64,000 nucleotides of DNA, taken from positions 2,041,553-2,105,552 of the forward strand of contig CP058708.1 of assembly GCA_013414765.1 (NCBI GenBank), written 5' to 3'. The position numbers and the translations under genes are program-made. This document shows positions 52,447-62,980 of the stretch, one piece after another; position 1 is the stretch's first letter, and every line of letters starts with the position of its first letter. This DNA is from Candidatus Accumulibacter cognatus. GTDB lineage: Bacteria; Pseudomonadota; Gammaproteobacteria; Burkholderiales; Rhodocyclaceae. The notes under the pieces were generated by a model that worked only from the letters and a program-made list of their open reading frames with translations, was not told where the DNA came from and did no database searches.

Positions 52447-53581
52447 GGCGTTGGTGTAGTATATTGACATGAGCCCCCCCGGAGTTCGGGGTCTGGCGGC
52501 AAGAAGAGGTGCGAGATGGCGATGCGGGTGAACCCGGAGACGGGCGAGGTGGGGCTGAAGCAGCGGTATCGGGTGACGAACTGGTCGGAGTACGACCGAG
52601 CGCTGGTCAACCGCGGCAATCTGACGATCTGGTTCGACGATGAAAGCCTTCGGGACAAGTGGACGCCGCCGCCGCCGGTAGGGCGTGGCACCCCGGGGCG
52701 GTACTCGGACGTGGCGATCCAGACCTGCCTGACGATCAAGGGACTGTTTCAGTTGCCGTATCGGGCGACGGAAGGCTTGGTGAGGTCGCTGATGGGCCTG
52801 TGCCACCTGGATCTGCCGGTGCCCGACCACAGCGACCTGTCGCGACGGGCGGCGGAAATTTCGGTGCAGATTCCGCGGCGGCCGCGCCAGGGGCCGACGC
52901 ATGGGGTGGTCGATTCGACCGGGCTGAAGATATTCGGTGAAGGCGAATGGAAGGTGCGCCAGCACGGGGTGGGCAAGCGGCGCACCTGGCGCAAGATCCA
53001 TTTGGCCGTAGACGAAACTGCCAAGGACATCATCGGCATTGAAGTGACCACGGCCGAGTGGGGCGACAGCGAGATCCTGCCCGGTCTGCTCGACCAGGTC
53101 GAAGGCGAGATCGCCCAAGTCTCAGCCGATGGCGCCTACGACAGCCACGGCTGCCACGCGGCCATCGCCGAGCGGGGCGATCGTGCCACCCTTCCCCCTC
53201 GGGAAGGGGCCGTCGCTTGGGGAGACCATCATCCCCGCGATGCGATCCTCCAGGAGATCGAAGCCAAGGGAAGCCGCGGCTGGAAGAACGAGAGCGGCTA
53301 CCACCGGCGCAGCATCGCCGAGAACATGATGTACCGGCTGAAGCAATTGGGTAGCAGCCTGTACTCCCGGACCTTCGAGCGGCAAGTCACTGAAGCTCAT
53401 GTCCGGGCCGCGATCCTCAACACCTTTACCTATCTCGGCATGCCGGCATCTGTCCGGGTAGGGCAAATTGCGCCTGCTGCATGACGTAGTGCGGAAAAAG
53501 AGGGCGGTCTTGCCGAAAACCAGGAATATAACCGTATGGAATATCCCTCCGAAGTTCATGCCATTATACTACACCAACGCC
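52447..53581 (+). mobile_element. IS5-family (IS903-group-like) insertion sequence, 1135 bp
   Basis: Inverted ends begin GGCGTTGGTGTAGTATA on both sides. CCTTCGATA is duplicated directly outside (52438-52446 and 53582-53590), a 9-bp target duplication typical of the IS903 group. It sits inside an IS4-family transposase pseudogene. Confidence 0.93.
52516..53484 (+). CDS. IS5-family transposase (IS903-group-like)
   Basis: 322 residues, complete. Markers are YRVTNWSEYDRALVNRGNLT, WFDDESL, YSDVAIQTCLTIKGLFQLPY, RATEGLVRSLMGL, the catalytic Asp in HGVVDSTGLKIFGEGEWKVR, WRKIHLAVDE, VSADGAYDSHGCHAAI (second Asp) and YHRRSIAENMMYRLKQLGSS with the Glu. The target duplication and intact frame suggest a recent insertion. 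Confidence 0.93.
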   Translation: MAMRVNPETGEVGLKQRYRVTNWSEYDRALVNRGNLTIWFDDESLRDKWTPPPPVGRGTPGRYSDVAIQTCLTIKGLFQLPYRATEGLVRSLMGLCHLDLPVPDHSDLSRRAAEISVQIPRRPRQGPTHGVVDSTGLKIFGEGEWKVRQHGVGKRRTWRKIHLAVDETAKDIIGIEVTTAEWGDSEILPGLLDQVEGEIAQVSADGAYDSHGCHAAIAERGDRATLPPREGAVAWGDHHPRDAILQEIEAKGSRGWKNESGYHRRSIAENMMYRLKQLGSSLYSRTFERQVTEAHVRAAILNTFTYLGMPASVRVGQIAPAA

Positions 53582-54662
53582 CCTTCGATACGCCCGCGTC
53601 GGCGATACAGATCCGCCATCCGGGCCGCGGTGACTTCCCCAGGCAGCTGGGTCCAGAGCCTGATCTCGGTTTCGCCCGATTCGGTCGGGGTGGGGAGGAT
53701 CAGCCGAATGCGCTGCTATTGCCGCAGTTCATTCGCAGACAGGCCGATGGGCTGGACTTGCAGCAGGCCGGTGTCGCAGGCTCCGGCGTCTTCCCATACA
53801 CCTTCCTGCTCCAGCTTCGGAGGACGGCGGGGTTCGCGCACGATGAAGCACGCCTTGGCCTCCTCCCAGCCTTGCAGCAGAGTGCGGGTACAGAAATGGC
53901 GGTCTGCAATCCACAACTCGCCAGGGCGAGCGCCCGCCACCAGGGTGGCCGCTGCCGTGCGCTCGCTTTCGTAGGCGTCCTCGCAGGCGACGAGGTCCGT
54001 GACCCAACCCGCATCGGGATCGTACACCACCAGGGTAGGGCCCGGTAGGGCCGCGCCCCGCTCGCCCCGCTCGCTGCGCAGCGGCGCCTGACGCTTCTCG
54101 CTGCCCGGCAGGTGGTTGCCATCCACCATGCGCAGCGACCAGCCCGGCAAGCTCTCCCTCTGACCCACCGCCGCCCTCACCGGCTTCAAACGCGGGGCAC
54201 TGCCCTGCACCAGCGCGCGCAGCACTGGCGGTTCGGTGTGATTGACCTTCGCGTACAGCGCGGCCAGTGACACCGGCAGCCCCTCCCTCTAGCGCGCCGC
54301 CGCGTGCAGCGACGGACGCAGGCCCAGGGACACCCGCAACATCCGCTCCACCACGCTCGACATCTGAAGTTCCCGAACGTACGGGCGCTCACGGTGGGCT
54401 GCGAAAACCTCATCGATCCAGTCCGCCGGCAACGCCTGCTCCAGCACTACTCGCGCCATCACGCTCACCGGCGCCTGACGCTCAATACGCTCCAAGTCCT
54501 CTTTCCACATCCTCGCCGCTTCCGTGTCTTCTGCACAGGCGGGAGATTACCGGAGATCTTCCACCAAGACCTTGAAAGGGATGGCTTTCACGGCACTCGC
54601 AAAAAGTTTGGCAAATATGCAAAATCAGTTGTGTGTAAGGATATGCCGATATACAGCGGAGA

Positions 54663-54813
54663 GGGCTTCGACTGCTCACCCCGGTCGCGGGACAACTCGT
54701 GCTTGAGCCGGTCCTCCACTGCTCTTCCTCGCGCTCTTGCAATCAGATCCACGCTTGACGGCCAGGCATCGGCCGTCATACGCTTCTCAGCTTCCGTTGG
54801 ATTTCCTATCCTT
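54663..54813 (+). repeat. Dispersed 150-bp repeat, copy 2
   Basis: Second copy of the repeat at 45262-45411, ending GTTGGATTTCCTATCCTT 19 bases before the FIST gene start. The intervening bases are the ribosome-binding site GGAGGAGGGGG. Confidence 0.8.
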
Positions 54814-54832
54814 CGGAGGAGGGGGAATATCA

Positions 54833-55981
54833 ATGAAGATTCGACAGGTACTTGTGACTTCGGCTCAGGCGTTTGCCTCCGAATTACCTAGGCTCGCGGC
54901 GATCGATCCGAATTTTGTCTTGGTGTTCGGTGCGCCCAGTTACTTCGAGAACTCCGCGGTCGCGCAGGCGCTGGCGGATCGGCTTCCCGGGGTTCCTGCC
55001 CTCGGTTGTTCAACCGCCGGCGAGATTGCCGGGACTGCGGTGCGCGAGCAGAGCTGCGTGGTGACTGCGGTCCGCTTCAACAGCATCCGAGTGCGCATGG
55101 CAACGACGACGTTCACCGAAATGCTCGATTCGCGTGCGGCCGGACGCAGGCTCGGGATGGAACTTGCCGACGCCGAATTGCGGGCCGTCATGGTGTTTGG
55201 GCAGGGAGTGCGCATCAACGGCAGCGCGTTGATCGAGGGATTGGTTGACACGCTGGGTCCAGAGTTGCCGATTACCGGAGGATTGGCCGGAGACTACGGC
55301 GCGTTTTCACGGACATGGACTTTGAGCCCGAAAGGCGTGTCGGATAGCGAGATCGTCGCGGTCGGTTTCGTCGGCTCAACGTTGAAATTCGGCCATGGAT
55401 CGTTCGGCGGTTGGGAGACCTTCGGTCCGGCGCGGAAAGTTACTCGCAGCGAAGGCAATGTGCTGTACGAACTCGATGGCGAGCCAGCCTTGGCGTTCTA
55501 CAAACGTTATCTCGGCGACTACGCCAAGGATCTTCCCGTATCCGGTTTGTTGTTCCCGTTCGGCATGCTCGGCGAAGATCGTGGCGCCAAGGGATTGATA
55601 CGCACCATCCTCGGTATCGACGAGAACGCCGGCAGCTTGATTCTTGCCGGCGATATCGATCCGGAGGGATATCTCAAATTGATGCACGCGTCGACCGATT
55701 CGTTGATCGACGGCGCCGAGGCGGCGGCGCTCGCAGCGCGACTGCCACAAGAGAAGGGCGTGGCGGACGAGAGTCTTTGCGTACTCGTATCCTGTATCGG
55801 CAGGCGGCTGGTGATGGGCGATCTCGTCGACGGCGAGGTGGAGGCGGTTGCTGCGGTGGTGGGCGACTCCGCTGTATTGACGGGTTTTTATTCGAACGGC
55901 GAAATTAGTCCGTTTACTCCCGGCGTTCACTGCAAGTTGCATAACCAGACGATGACCATCACGACCATCGCCGAGGACTGA
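54833..55981 (+). CDS. FIST domain sensory protein
   Basis: 382 residues from ATG 54833, chosen for the very strong GGAGGAGG upstream; the longer frame from 54737 runs through the dispersed repeat. The FIST N-terminal domain is visible in VFGAPSYFE, GVPALGCSTAGEIAGTAVRE and MVFGQGVRINGSALIEGLVD, then TGGLAGDYGAF. The FIST C-terminal domain follows in VGFVGSTLKFGHGSFGGWET, PVSGLLFPFGML, ESLCVLVSCIGRRLVMG and LTGFYSNGEISPFTPGVHCK. FIST domains are thought to bind small ligands such as amino acids and occur with signalling enzymes. The stop overlaps the next start (TGATG), so it is presumably the sensor partner of the c-di-GMP protein. Confidence 0.9.
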   Translation: MKIRQVLVTSAQAFASELPRLAAIDPNFVLVFGAPSYFENSAVAQALADRLPGVPALGCSTAGEIAGTAVREQSCVVTAVRFNSIRVRMATTTFTEMLDSRAAGRRLGMELADAELRAVMVFGQGVRINGSALIEGLVDTLGPELPITGGLAGDYGAFSRTWTLSPKGVSDSEIVAVGFVGSTLKFGHGSFGGWETFGPARKVTRSEGNVLYELDGEPALAFYKRYLGDYAKDLPVSGLLFPFGMLGEDRGAKGLIRTILGIDENAGSLILAGDIDPEGYLKLMHASTDSLIDGAEAAALAARLPQEKGVADESLCVLVSCIGRRLVMGDLVDGEVEAVAAVVGDSAVLTGFYSNGEISPFTPGVHCKLHNQTMTITTIAED

Positions 55982-58359
55982 TGTCGATGCATAAAACCTT
56001 GTCGCGGCAGTTAACGCGCGAATTGGGCGTGCCTTCCGGTGACCTTACGGCGTTGTGCGAGGAATTGAAGCGACTGGCTTCGGCTTCGGACGTTGATGGC
56101 AACATCGCCGGCGCCGTCGGCGGCTTGGAACGGCTGCTTGGTAGAATCGGCGCCACTTACGAGCAGTACGACCGCAACCTCGAATTACGCACCCGCAGCC
56201 TCGATCTGATTTCGGAGGAACTGCTGGAAGCGAACCGCGAATTGCAGGTTCAACTGGCCGTTCGCGAGAAGGCCAATGCCGAGTATGTCAGCGCGCTGCG
56301 CTTCAGCGATGCGTTGATGAACGCCATGCCGATCGCGGTCTTCTTCAAGGATCGCGAGGGCCGCTACCTAGGCTGCAACTCCACGTTCAGCGACATCATG
56401 GGCGTTTCGAACGAAGAGATTCGCGGCAAGACCGTGTTCGAGTTGTGGCCGAGCGCGATGGCAGAGATTTACCATCGCAAGGATCTCGAACTGATGAAGA
56501 ACCCGGCGTCGCAGCGCTACGAGTTCGAGGTCAAGGATCGCTTCGGTAAGATACGTCCGGTTATCTACGCCAAGGACGTGTTTCGCGACGATCGCGACGA
56601 AGTCGCGGGCATCATCGGCGCTTTCATCGATATCAGCAAGGAAAAGCAGCAGCAGGCGCAGTTGGAGCAGGCAGCGCACTATGACGCACTGACCGGGGTG
56701 CCCAATCGCGTGTTGCTTGCGGACCGGATGCGCCAGGCGTTGGCGCAAATTCAGCGCGGTGGAGGTCTAATGGCCGTTTGTTATCTCGATCTGGATAACT
56801 TCAAGCCGGTCAACGACAGCTACGGTCATGAAATCGGCGACCGTTTGCTGGCCGAGGTCGCCGAGCGCTTACGCGACTGCCTGCGCGGGGGCGACACGGT
56901 CGCTCGCCTAGGGGGCGACGAGTTTGTCCTGCTTCTTCTCGGTCTTACCTGTCGCGACGAGTGCGAGACTACGATGATGCGGGTTTTGGAAAGCCTGAAG
57001 ACTCCTTTTGCGTTGTTGGGAACCTCGGTTCTGATTACCGCGAGCGTGGGCGTCAGTCTTTATCCCGATGACGATTCAGATGCGGATACGCTGTTACGGC
57101 ATGCGGATCAGGCGATGTATCTGGCGAAACAACTCGGGCGTAACCGCATGCAGATTTTCGACCATGAGGAGAATCGTCGCGCCCGCCACCAACGCGAAAC
57201 GGTCGAACGCGCCCGTATTGCGTTGGAGCGAGGCGAGTTCGTGCTTCATTACCAACCCAAGGTCGACATGCGACGCAATTCGATCACCGGTGTCGAGGCA
57301 TTGATTCGCTGGGCTCATCCAGATCGAGGTTTGTTGCCTCCGATCGAATTTCTGCCTTGGATCGAGGATGACGATTTCATCGCGGAACTCGGCGATTGGG
57401 TAATCGGCGAGGCGACGCGTCAGACCGGTGAGTGGCACGCTTTGGGACTGAATATTCCCGTCAGTGTTAATGTGGCTGCACGGCATATTCAACGGCCCGA
57501 TTTCGTTGAGCGCCTCGGCTCGCACTTGGCGGCGCATCCCGAGTTGCCGCACGGTGTGCTGCGCGTGGAGATACTCGAATCGGCGGCTCTGGACGACATC
57601 TCCTCGGTATCGCGAGTCATCGAAGCCTGCCATGCGCTTGGCGTCGGCGTCGAGCTTGACGATTTCGGCACCGGTTATTCGTCGCTGACCTACCTCAGAA
57701 GACTTCCCGTCGATGCGCTCAAGATCGATCAGTCTTTCATCCGCGACATGCTTGAAGACCGCGAGGATTTGGCCATCGTCGAAGGCGTGATCGGCCTGGC
57801 CGACGCCTTCAAGATGGATGTGATCGCCGAAGGCGTGGAAACCGTCGAACATGGCGTCATGCTGATGAGTCTGAGATGCGATTTGGCGCAAGGCTACGGC
57901 ATCGCGCGCCCGATGCCGGGCGCGGCGGTTGCGGAGTGGGCCGCCGGTCATCGTCCGCATCCGAGTTGGCAGCTCTGGGCGAGCAAATGTTTGGAACACG
58001 AGCACCTGCCGCTGATGCTTGCGCAATACGATCACATCAAGTGGGTGCAGCGCGTGATCGAGGACTTGGAGAAGCCGGGCGTCGCTCCTTCGGGCGAGGA
58101 ACTTACAAATCCGCATCAATGTCGGTTTGGCCATTGGTACGACCGTGACGGTCATCGGAGTTTCGGCCACCTCTCGGAGTTTCGCGAGATCGCCCCGATT
58201 CATAGGCGCGTACACGAAATTGGTGCGGAAGTCCTTGCCTGTCGACGCGGGGGAGATCCCTCGCGTGCGAAGGAACTGTGCCAGGAGTTGCTGGTGCTTA
58301 AGAATCAGATGCTGGACAAGCTGGCGGCGCTACAGCGAGCCGCCGGTGCGCCACTGTAG
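55981..58359 (+). CDS. PAS-GGDEF-EAL c-di-GMP enzyme with C-terminal zinc-binding CZB domain
   Basis: 792 residues, soluble. An N-terminal coiled coil (about 50-100) leads to a PAS domain (about 108-220: AMPIAVFFKDREGRYLGCNS). The GGDEF domain has an intact RLGGDEFVLLL (311-315) and the I-site RGGD five residues before it. The EAL domain has GVEALIRWAHPDRG (EAL 439-441) and VELDDFGTGYSSLTYLRRLP. The C-terminal 110 residues match a CZB domain: AQYDHIKWVQRV, NPHQCRFGHWYD and APIHRRVHEIG, supplying the His3Cys zinc site. Both synthesis and degradation of c-di-GMP look possible. Zinc or redox sensing by CZB and a ligand signal through the coupled FIST protein probably set the balance. Confidence 0.92.
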   Translation: MSMHKTLSRQLTRELGVPSGDLTALCEELKRLASASDVDGNIAGAVGGLERLLGRIGATYEQYDRNLELRTRSLDLISEELLEANRELQVQLAVREKANAEYVSALRFSDALMNAMPIAVFFKDREGRYLGCNSTFSDIMGVSNEEIRGKTVFELWPSAMAEIYHRKDLELMKNPASQRYEFEVKDRFGKIRPVIYAKDVFRDDRDEVAGIIGAFIDISKEKQQQAQLEQAAHYDALTGVPNRVLLADRMRQALAQIQRGGGLMAVCYLDLDNFKPVNDSYGHEIGDRLLAEVAERLRDCLRGGDTVARLGGDEFVLLLLGLTCRDECETTMMRVLESLKTPFALLGTSVLITASVGVSLYPDDDSDADTLLRHADQAMYLAKQLGRNRMQIFDHEENRRARHQRETVERARIALERGEFVLHYQPKVDMRRNSITGVEALIRWAHPDRGLLPPIEFLPWIEDDDFIAELGDWVIGEATRQTGEWHALGLNIPVSVNVAARHIQRPDFVERLGSHLAAHPELPHGVLRVEILESAALDDISSVSRVIEACHALGVGVELDDFGTGYSSLTYLRRLPVDALKIDQSFIRDMLEDREDLAIVEGVIGLADAFKMDVIAEGVETVEHGVMLMSLRCDLAQGYGIARPMPGAAVAEWAAGHRPHPSWQLWASKCLEHEHLPLMLAQYDHIKWVQRVIEDLEKPGVAPSGEELTNPHQCRFGHWYDRDGHRSFGHLSEFREIAPIHRRVHEIGAEVLACRRGGDPSRAKELCQELLVLKNQMLDKLAALQRAAGAPL

Positions 58360-58376
58360 AAATCGGCGATCGCTAA

Positions 58377-59204
58377 CCTTTCAAGTGCCGCAACGACAGG
58401 TCGACGGCGCGCACGTCCTTGGTCAGCGCGCCGATCGAAATACGGTTGATCCCGGTTTCGGCGATGTCTCGGGCGGTTTTGAGTTTGATACCGCTTGAGC
58501 CTCGAGTTGGGCGCGGCCGGCGGTTAGGCCGACGGCTTGGCGCATTTGCGCCAGATTCATGTTGTCGAGCAGGATCAGAGTCGCACCGGCGTCGATGGCT
58601 TCGGCCAATTGCTCCAAGGCTTCGACCTCGGTCTGGATGGACACGTCGCTGCGCGCGATCGCTTCAGCCCGGCGCAAGGCGGCGGTGATGATGTGATTTT
58701 CCTTGATCAGGATGCCATCGTAGAGTCCGCGACGATGATTGCATTCGCCACCGCAGCGGACGGCGAATTGTTGGCCAGCAGCAAACCGGGTAACGTTTTG
58801 CGTGTGTCTACGATACGGGCCGAGGTACCCGCGATGGCATCCACATTGCGCCGCGTGACGGTGGGGGTGCCCGATAACAATTTCAGGAAGTTGTGCGCCG
58901 GGCTATCGGCGGAAAGCTGCGCGCGGGTGTCGGCCGCGATATCGCAGAGGATTGCGCCGACGACGACGCGGTTGCCGTCATTGGCGCGCCAGCACACGTG
59001 CGCCGTCGGGTCCAGGCGCAGAAAACAGGCCTCGAACCAAGCGCCACCCACCAGCACCGCGTCTTCGCGGCTGAGGACGACACTCTCGGCGCGCCGGTTT
59101 GCCTGGGTCAGCAACGCGGTCAGATCGTCGGCGCCTATGGCCTCGGCAAGAGTGGCGAGCACGTTACGCTCGACTTTTGCGGCAAGTTGCAGCGGAAATT
59201 CCAT
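58377..59204 (-). pseudogene. nadC: Nicotinate-nucleotide pyrophosphorylase with two frameshifts
   Basis: From ATG 59204 (MEFPLQLAAKVERNVLATLA) the frame is NadC-like through FLKLLSGTPTVTRRN and RIVDTRKTLPGLLLAN. It shifts near 58785 into FAVRCGGECNHRRGLYDGIL, then [19 protein letters not shown] and [16 protein letters not shown]. It shifts again near 58500 into [35 protein letters not shown] and a TAG at 58377. All NadC segments are present and well conserved, so only two single-base indels break it. A sequencing or assembly error cannot be excluded. Confidence 0.85.
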
Positions 59205-59251
59205 GCGATGTTCCCCTTCGATTGGCTGTGACTCTAACAAGGGGTAAGGCG

Positions 59252-59490
59252 ATGCTGAACATCGTTTCCGTCAGCCTGGGCGTTCTGATCGCGCTCGCCT
59301 TTGTGGCGACCATCGTTTATGGGTACCTGCAGGAAATCAACCAAAAGAAGCACGCCATTCTGCGAAACTATCCGATTGTCGGGTGATTGCGCTATTTGCT
59401 CGAGCAACTCGGCGAATACTGCCGACAGTATTTTTTTGGCGACCGCGACGAGATCAGGGCAATCGTTTATGCAAATATCGTAACCCATTA
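59252..59490 (+). pseudogene. Truncated FMN-binding glutamate-synthase-family gene
   Basis: Begins MLNIVSVSLGVLIALAFVAT, then IVYGYLQEINQKKHAILRNY and PIVG before a TGA at 59384. A shifted frame continues LRYLLEQLGEYCRQYFFGDR. That is the membrane-anchored N-terminus of glutamate-synthase-like proteins. All catalytic sequence is missing, cut off before the following ISAs1 remnant. Confidence 0.75.
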
Positions 59491-59581
59491 AGAATGTTCA
59501 TTTATGGTCGGTTGCTGATGGCATAGTATTGTAATTTCTGCTGGAATCTCGTCTACTCTTCCGTTTTGGGAGAACGGTGGG

Positions 59582-60496
59582 ATGACCCTGATGGAGACCT
59601 TTTCCGGGCTACCGGACAGACGTAAAGGTCCGGCGAAACGCTACGCGTTGGAGATGATTCTGGTCATGGCGGTGTGCGCCATCCTGTGCGGAGCCGACAA
59701 TTGGGTTGAGGTGGCCGACTGGTGCAAGGATCGCAAGGAGTGGCTGAGTGAGCGGTTCGGTTGGCCGCTGGAAAGAGGCACGCCATCGCACGACACGTTT
59801 GGCGACCTCTTTCGGGTGCTGGACGCGAGGGTCTTCGAGGCGCGTTTTCAGGAGTGGATCAGGGGGCTGGCCGGTCTGATCGAAGGCGTGGTGGCCATTG
59901 ACGGGAAGACCTTGCGCGGTTCCGGCAAGAAAGGGAGCAACGAGTTGCTGCATATGGTCACGGCGTATGCGGTGCAAAGCGGCTTGAGCCTGGCGCAGGA
60001 AGGCACCTGCGGCAAGGGACATGAACTGGCGGGGATGAAGGCGCTGCTCGATGTCCTGATCTTGAAGGGATGTATCGTCACGATGGATGCGCTGGGTTGC
60101 CAGACCGAACTGGCCGAGAAGATCGTAGCCCGCGGAGGGGATGACGTGCTGCAGGTCAAGGACAACCCGAAGAACCTGGCAGATGCCATTCGGGAGTTTT
60201 TTGACGAAGGAGCCCAAGCCGGGTTTGGTCGGCTCCCAGTCGAGTGTTGCGAAGACACCGAGAAGGATCATGGCCGGATCGAGACCCGCCGCTACACCTG
60301 GATCAATGACGTTAGCTGGATGGACAAGTCCCTGCGTGCGGCGTGGAAGAAACTCGGCGGCGTCGGCATGATCGAGTCGATACGGCAGATCGGCGACAAG
60401 GTCAGTGTCGATCAGCGCTACCCGATCTGGTCCTGCGGTGTGCAAACGGTCGAAATGTTTGCCAATGCCTCCCTTAGCCACTGTGGAGCATCGAGA
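59582..60496 (+). pseudogene. ISAs1-family transposase interrupted by a group II intron
   Basis: The frame from ATG 59582 (MTLMETFSGLPDRRKG) carries CHASE-like spacing of ISAs1 motifs: YALEMILVMAVCAILCGADN, GTPSHDTFGDLFRVLDARVF, the first Asp in GVVAIDGKTLRGSGKKG, the second in CIVTMDALGCQTELA and VKDNPKNLADAI. It breaks at SHCGASR, where ISAs1 proteins read SHWGIEN, because a group II intron begins at 60497. One or two small indels are already visible just before the break. The catalytic Glu and C-terminus are lost. Confidence 0.85.
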
Positions 60497-61231
60497 GTGT
60501 GCCGCAGGCACACAGAAAGGAAGTTCGTAATGGACTGACGAACTGTGTAGAAGCTACACGGAAGATGAGGGTAGGTCCCTCGGGGTCGGCTTTCAGGAGC
60601 GGGCCTCAAACCACCCCAAGCTGCTGCGGTCAAGAGCCGTGGTGGTGAGCGTTGGGGTCAAAGCGTCGAGGACGTACCTCGAGCAGGTAAGGATCAGAGA
60701 GACGAACGAAAGTGAACCTTCGCTGACGCGTCGTGATCCAGAGACTTGTCGTCAAAACCAGGGGCGTTTCTATCTTCTGGGAAAAGCTTGCCGGGCACCT
60801 GATGACTGGGCAAGCGGCGGCCGGCGTATAGGAGGCGTGAAGCTGATCCAGGCTTCTGTGTGGAACTGCGGGAACCCGTCGTTCCGATGTCAAGGGAGAA
60901 GCCCAAGTGGCAGAAACCACGAGGCGAGAGTACCGATGCGGAGCACTGGGACGGACCGACCCGTACGAGCGATGAAGGCTGGTAATGCGGCTGGAGCAAA
61001 GAGGTCGGATCAAGGGGTTGCATTTAGCGTTCAACTGGCAACAGGAGGGAACGGACGAGTGCAACCAAACCATTTGCCATTGACAAATGGCGGGGGCACG
61101 AAGCGTATCAAGCGGTCAAAGCCAATGCGGGATCGGCAGGGGTGGATAAGGAATCGATCGGCGACTTCGAGAAGGATCTGAAGGGGAACCTCTACAAGAT
61201 CTGGAACCGGATGTCGTCAAGAAGCTACTTT
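60497..61231 (+). mobile_element. Group II intron, 5' fragment with start of its reverse transcriptase
   Basis: The 5' end GTGTGCCGCAGGCACAC fits the GUGYG boundary, and the following ~550 bases are dense in short complementary stretches and free of a real ORF, as in ribozyme domains I-III. At about 61067 an ltrA-like frame starts: KPFAIDKWRGHEAYQAVKAN, then AGSAGVDKESIGDFEKDLKG and NLYKIWNRMSSRSYF. It ends at 61231 where IS21 sequence begins. The reverse transcriptase catalytic domain, domain V and the 3' end are missing, so it cannot splice by itself. Confidence 0.85.

Positions 61232-62980
<1,749 letters not shown>

Larger units (their letters stand above)
52019..54510 (-). pseudogene. IS4-family transposase pseudogene interrupted by an IS5-family element
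   Basis: Removing the IS5-family insertion (52447-53581, plus one copy of its 9-bp duplication) restores an ordered transposase. The parts are MWKEDLERIERQAPVSVMAR and VVLEQALPADWIDEVF (54510-54300); an in-frame TAG near 54296; then SLAALYAKVNH, LRMVDGNHLPGSEKR, ALPGPTLVVYDPDAGWVTDL and GELWIADRHFCTRTLL (54273-53716). Across the insertion follow RIEGPFGRIESVLNREIRSL (rejoined frame), a frameshifted LLKRYVERAHQEKPSE, and VQVASDYPGMLIALPAQERV to the end at 52028. The TAG, at least one frameshift and the insertion inactivate it. Confidence 0.8.
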
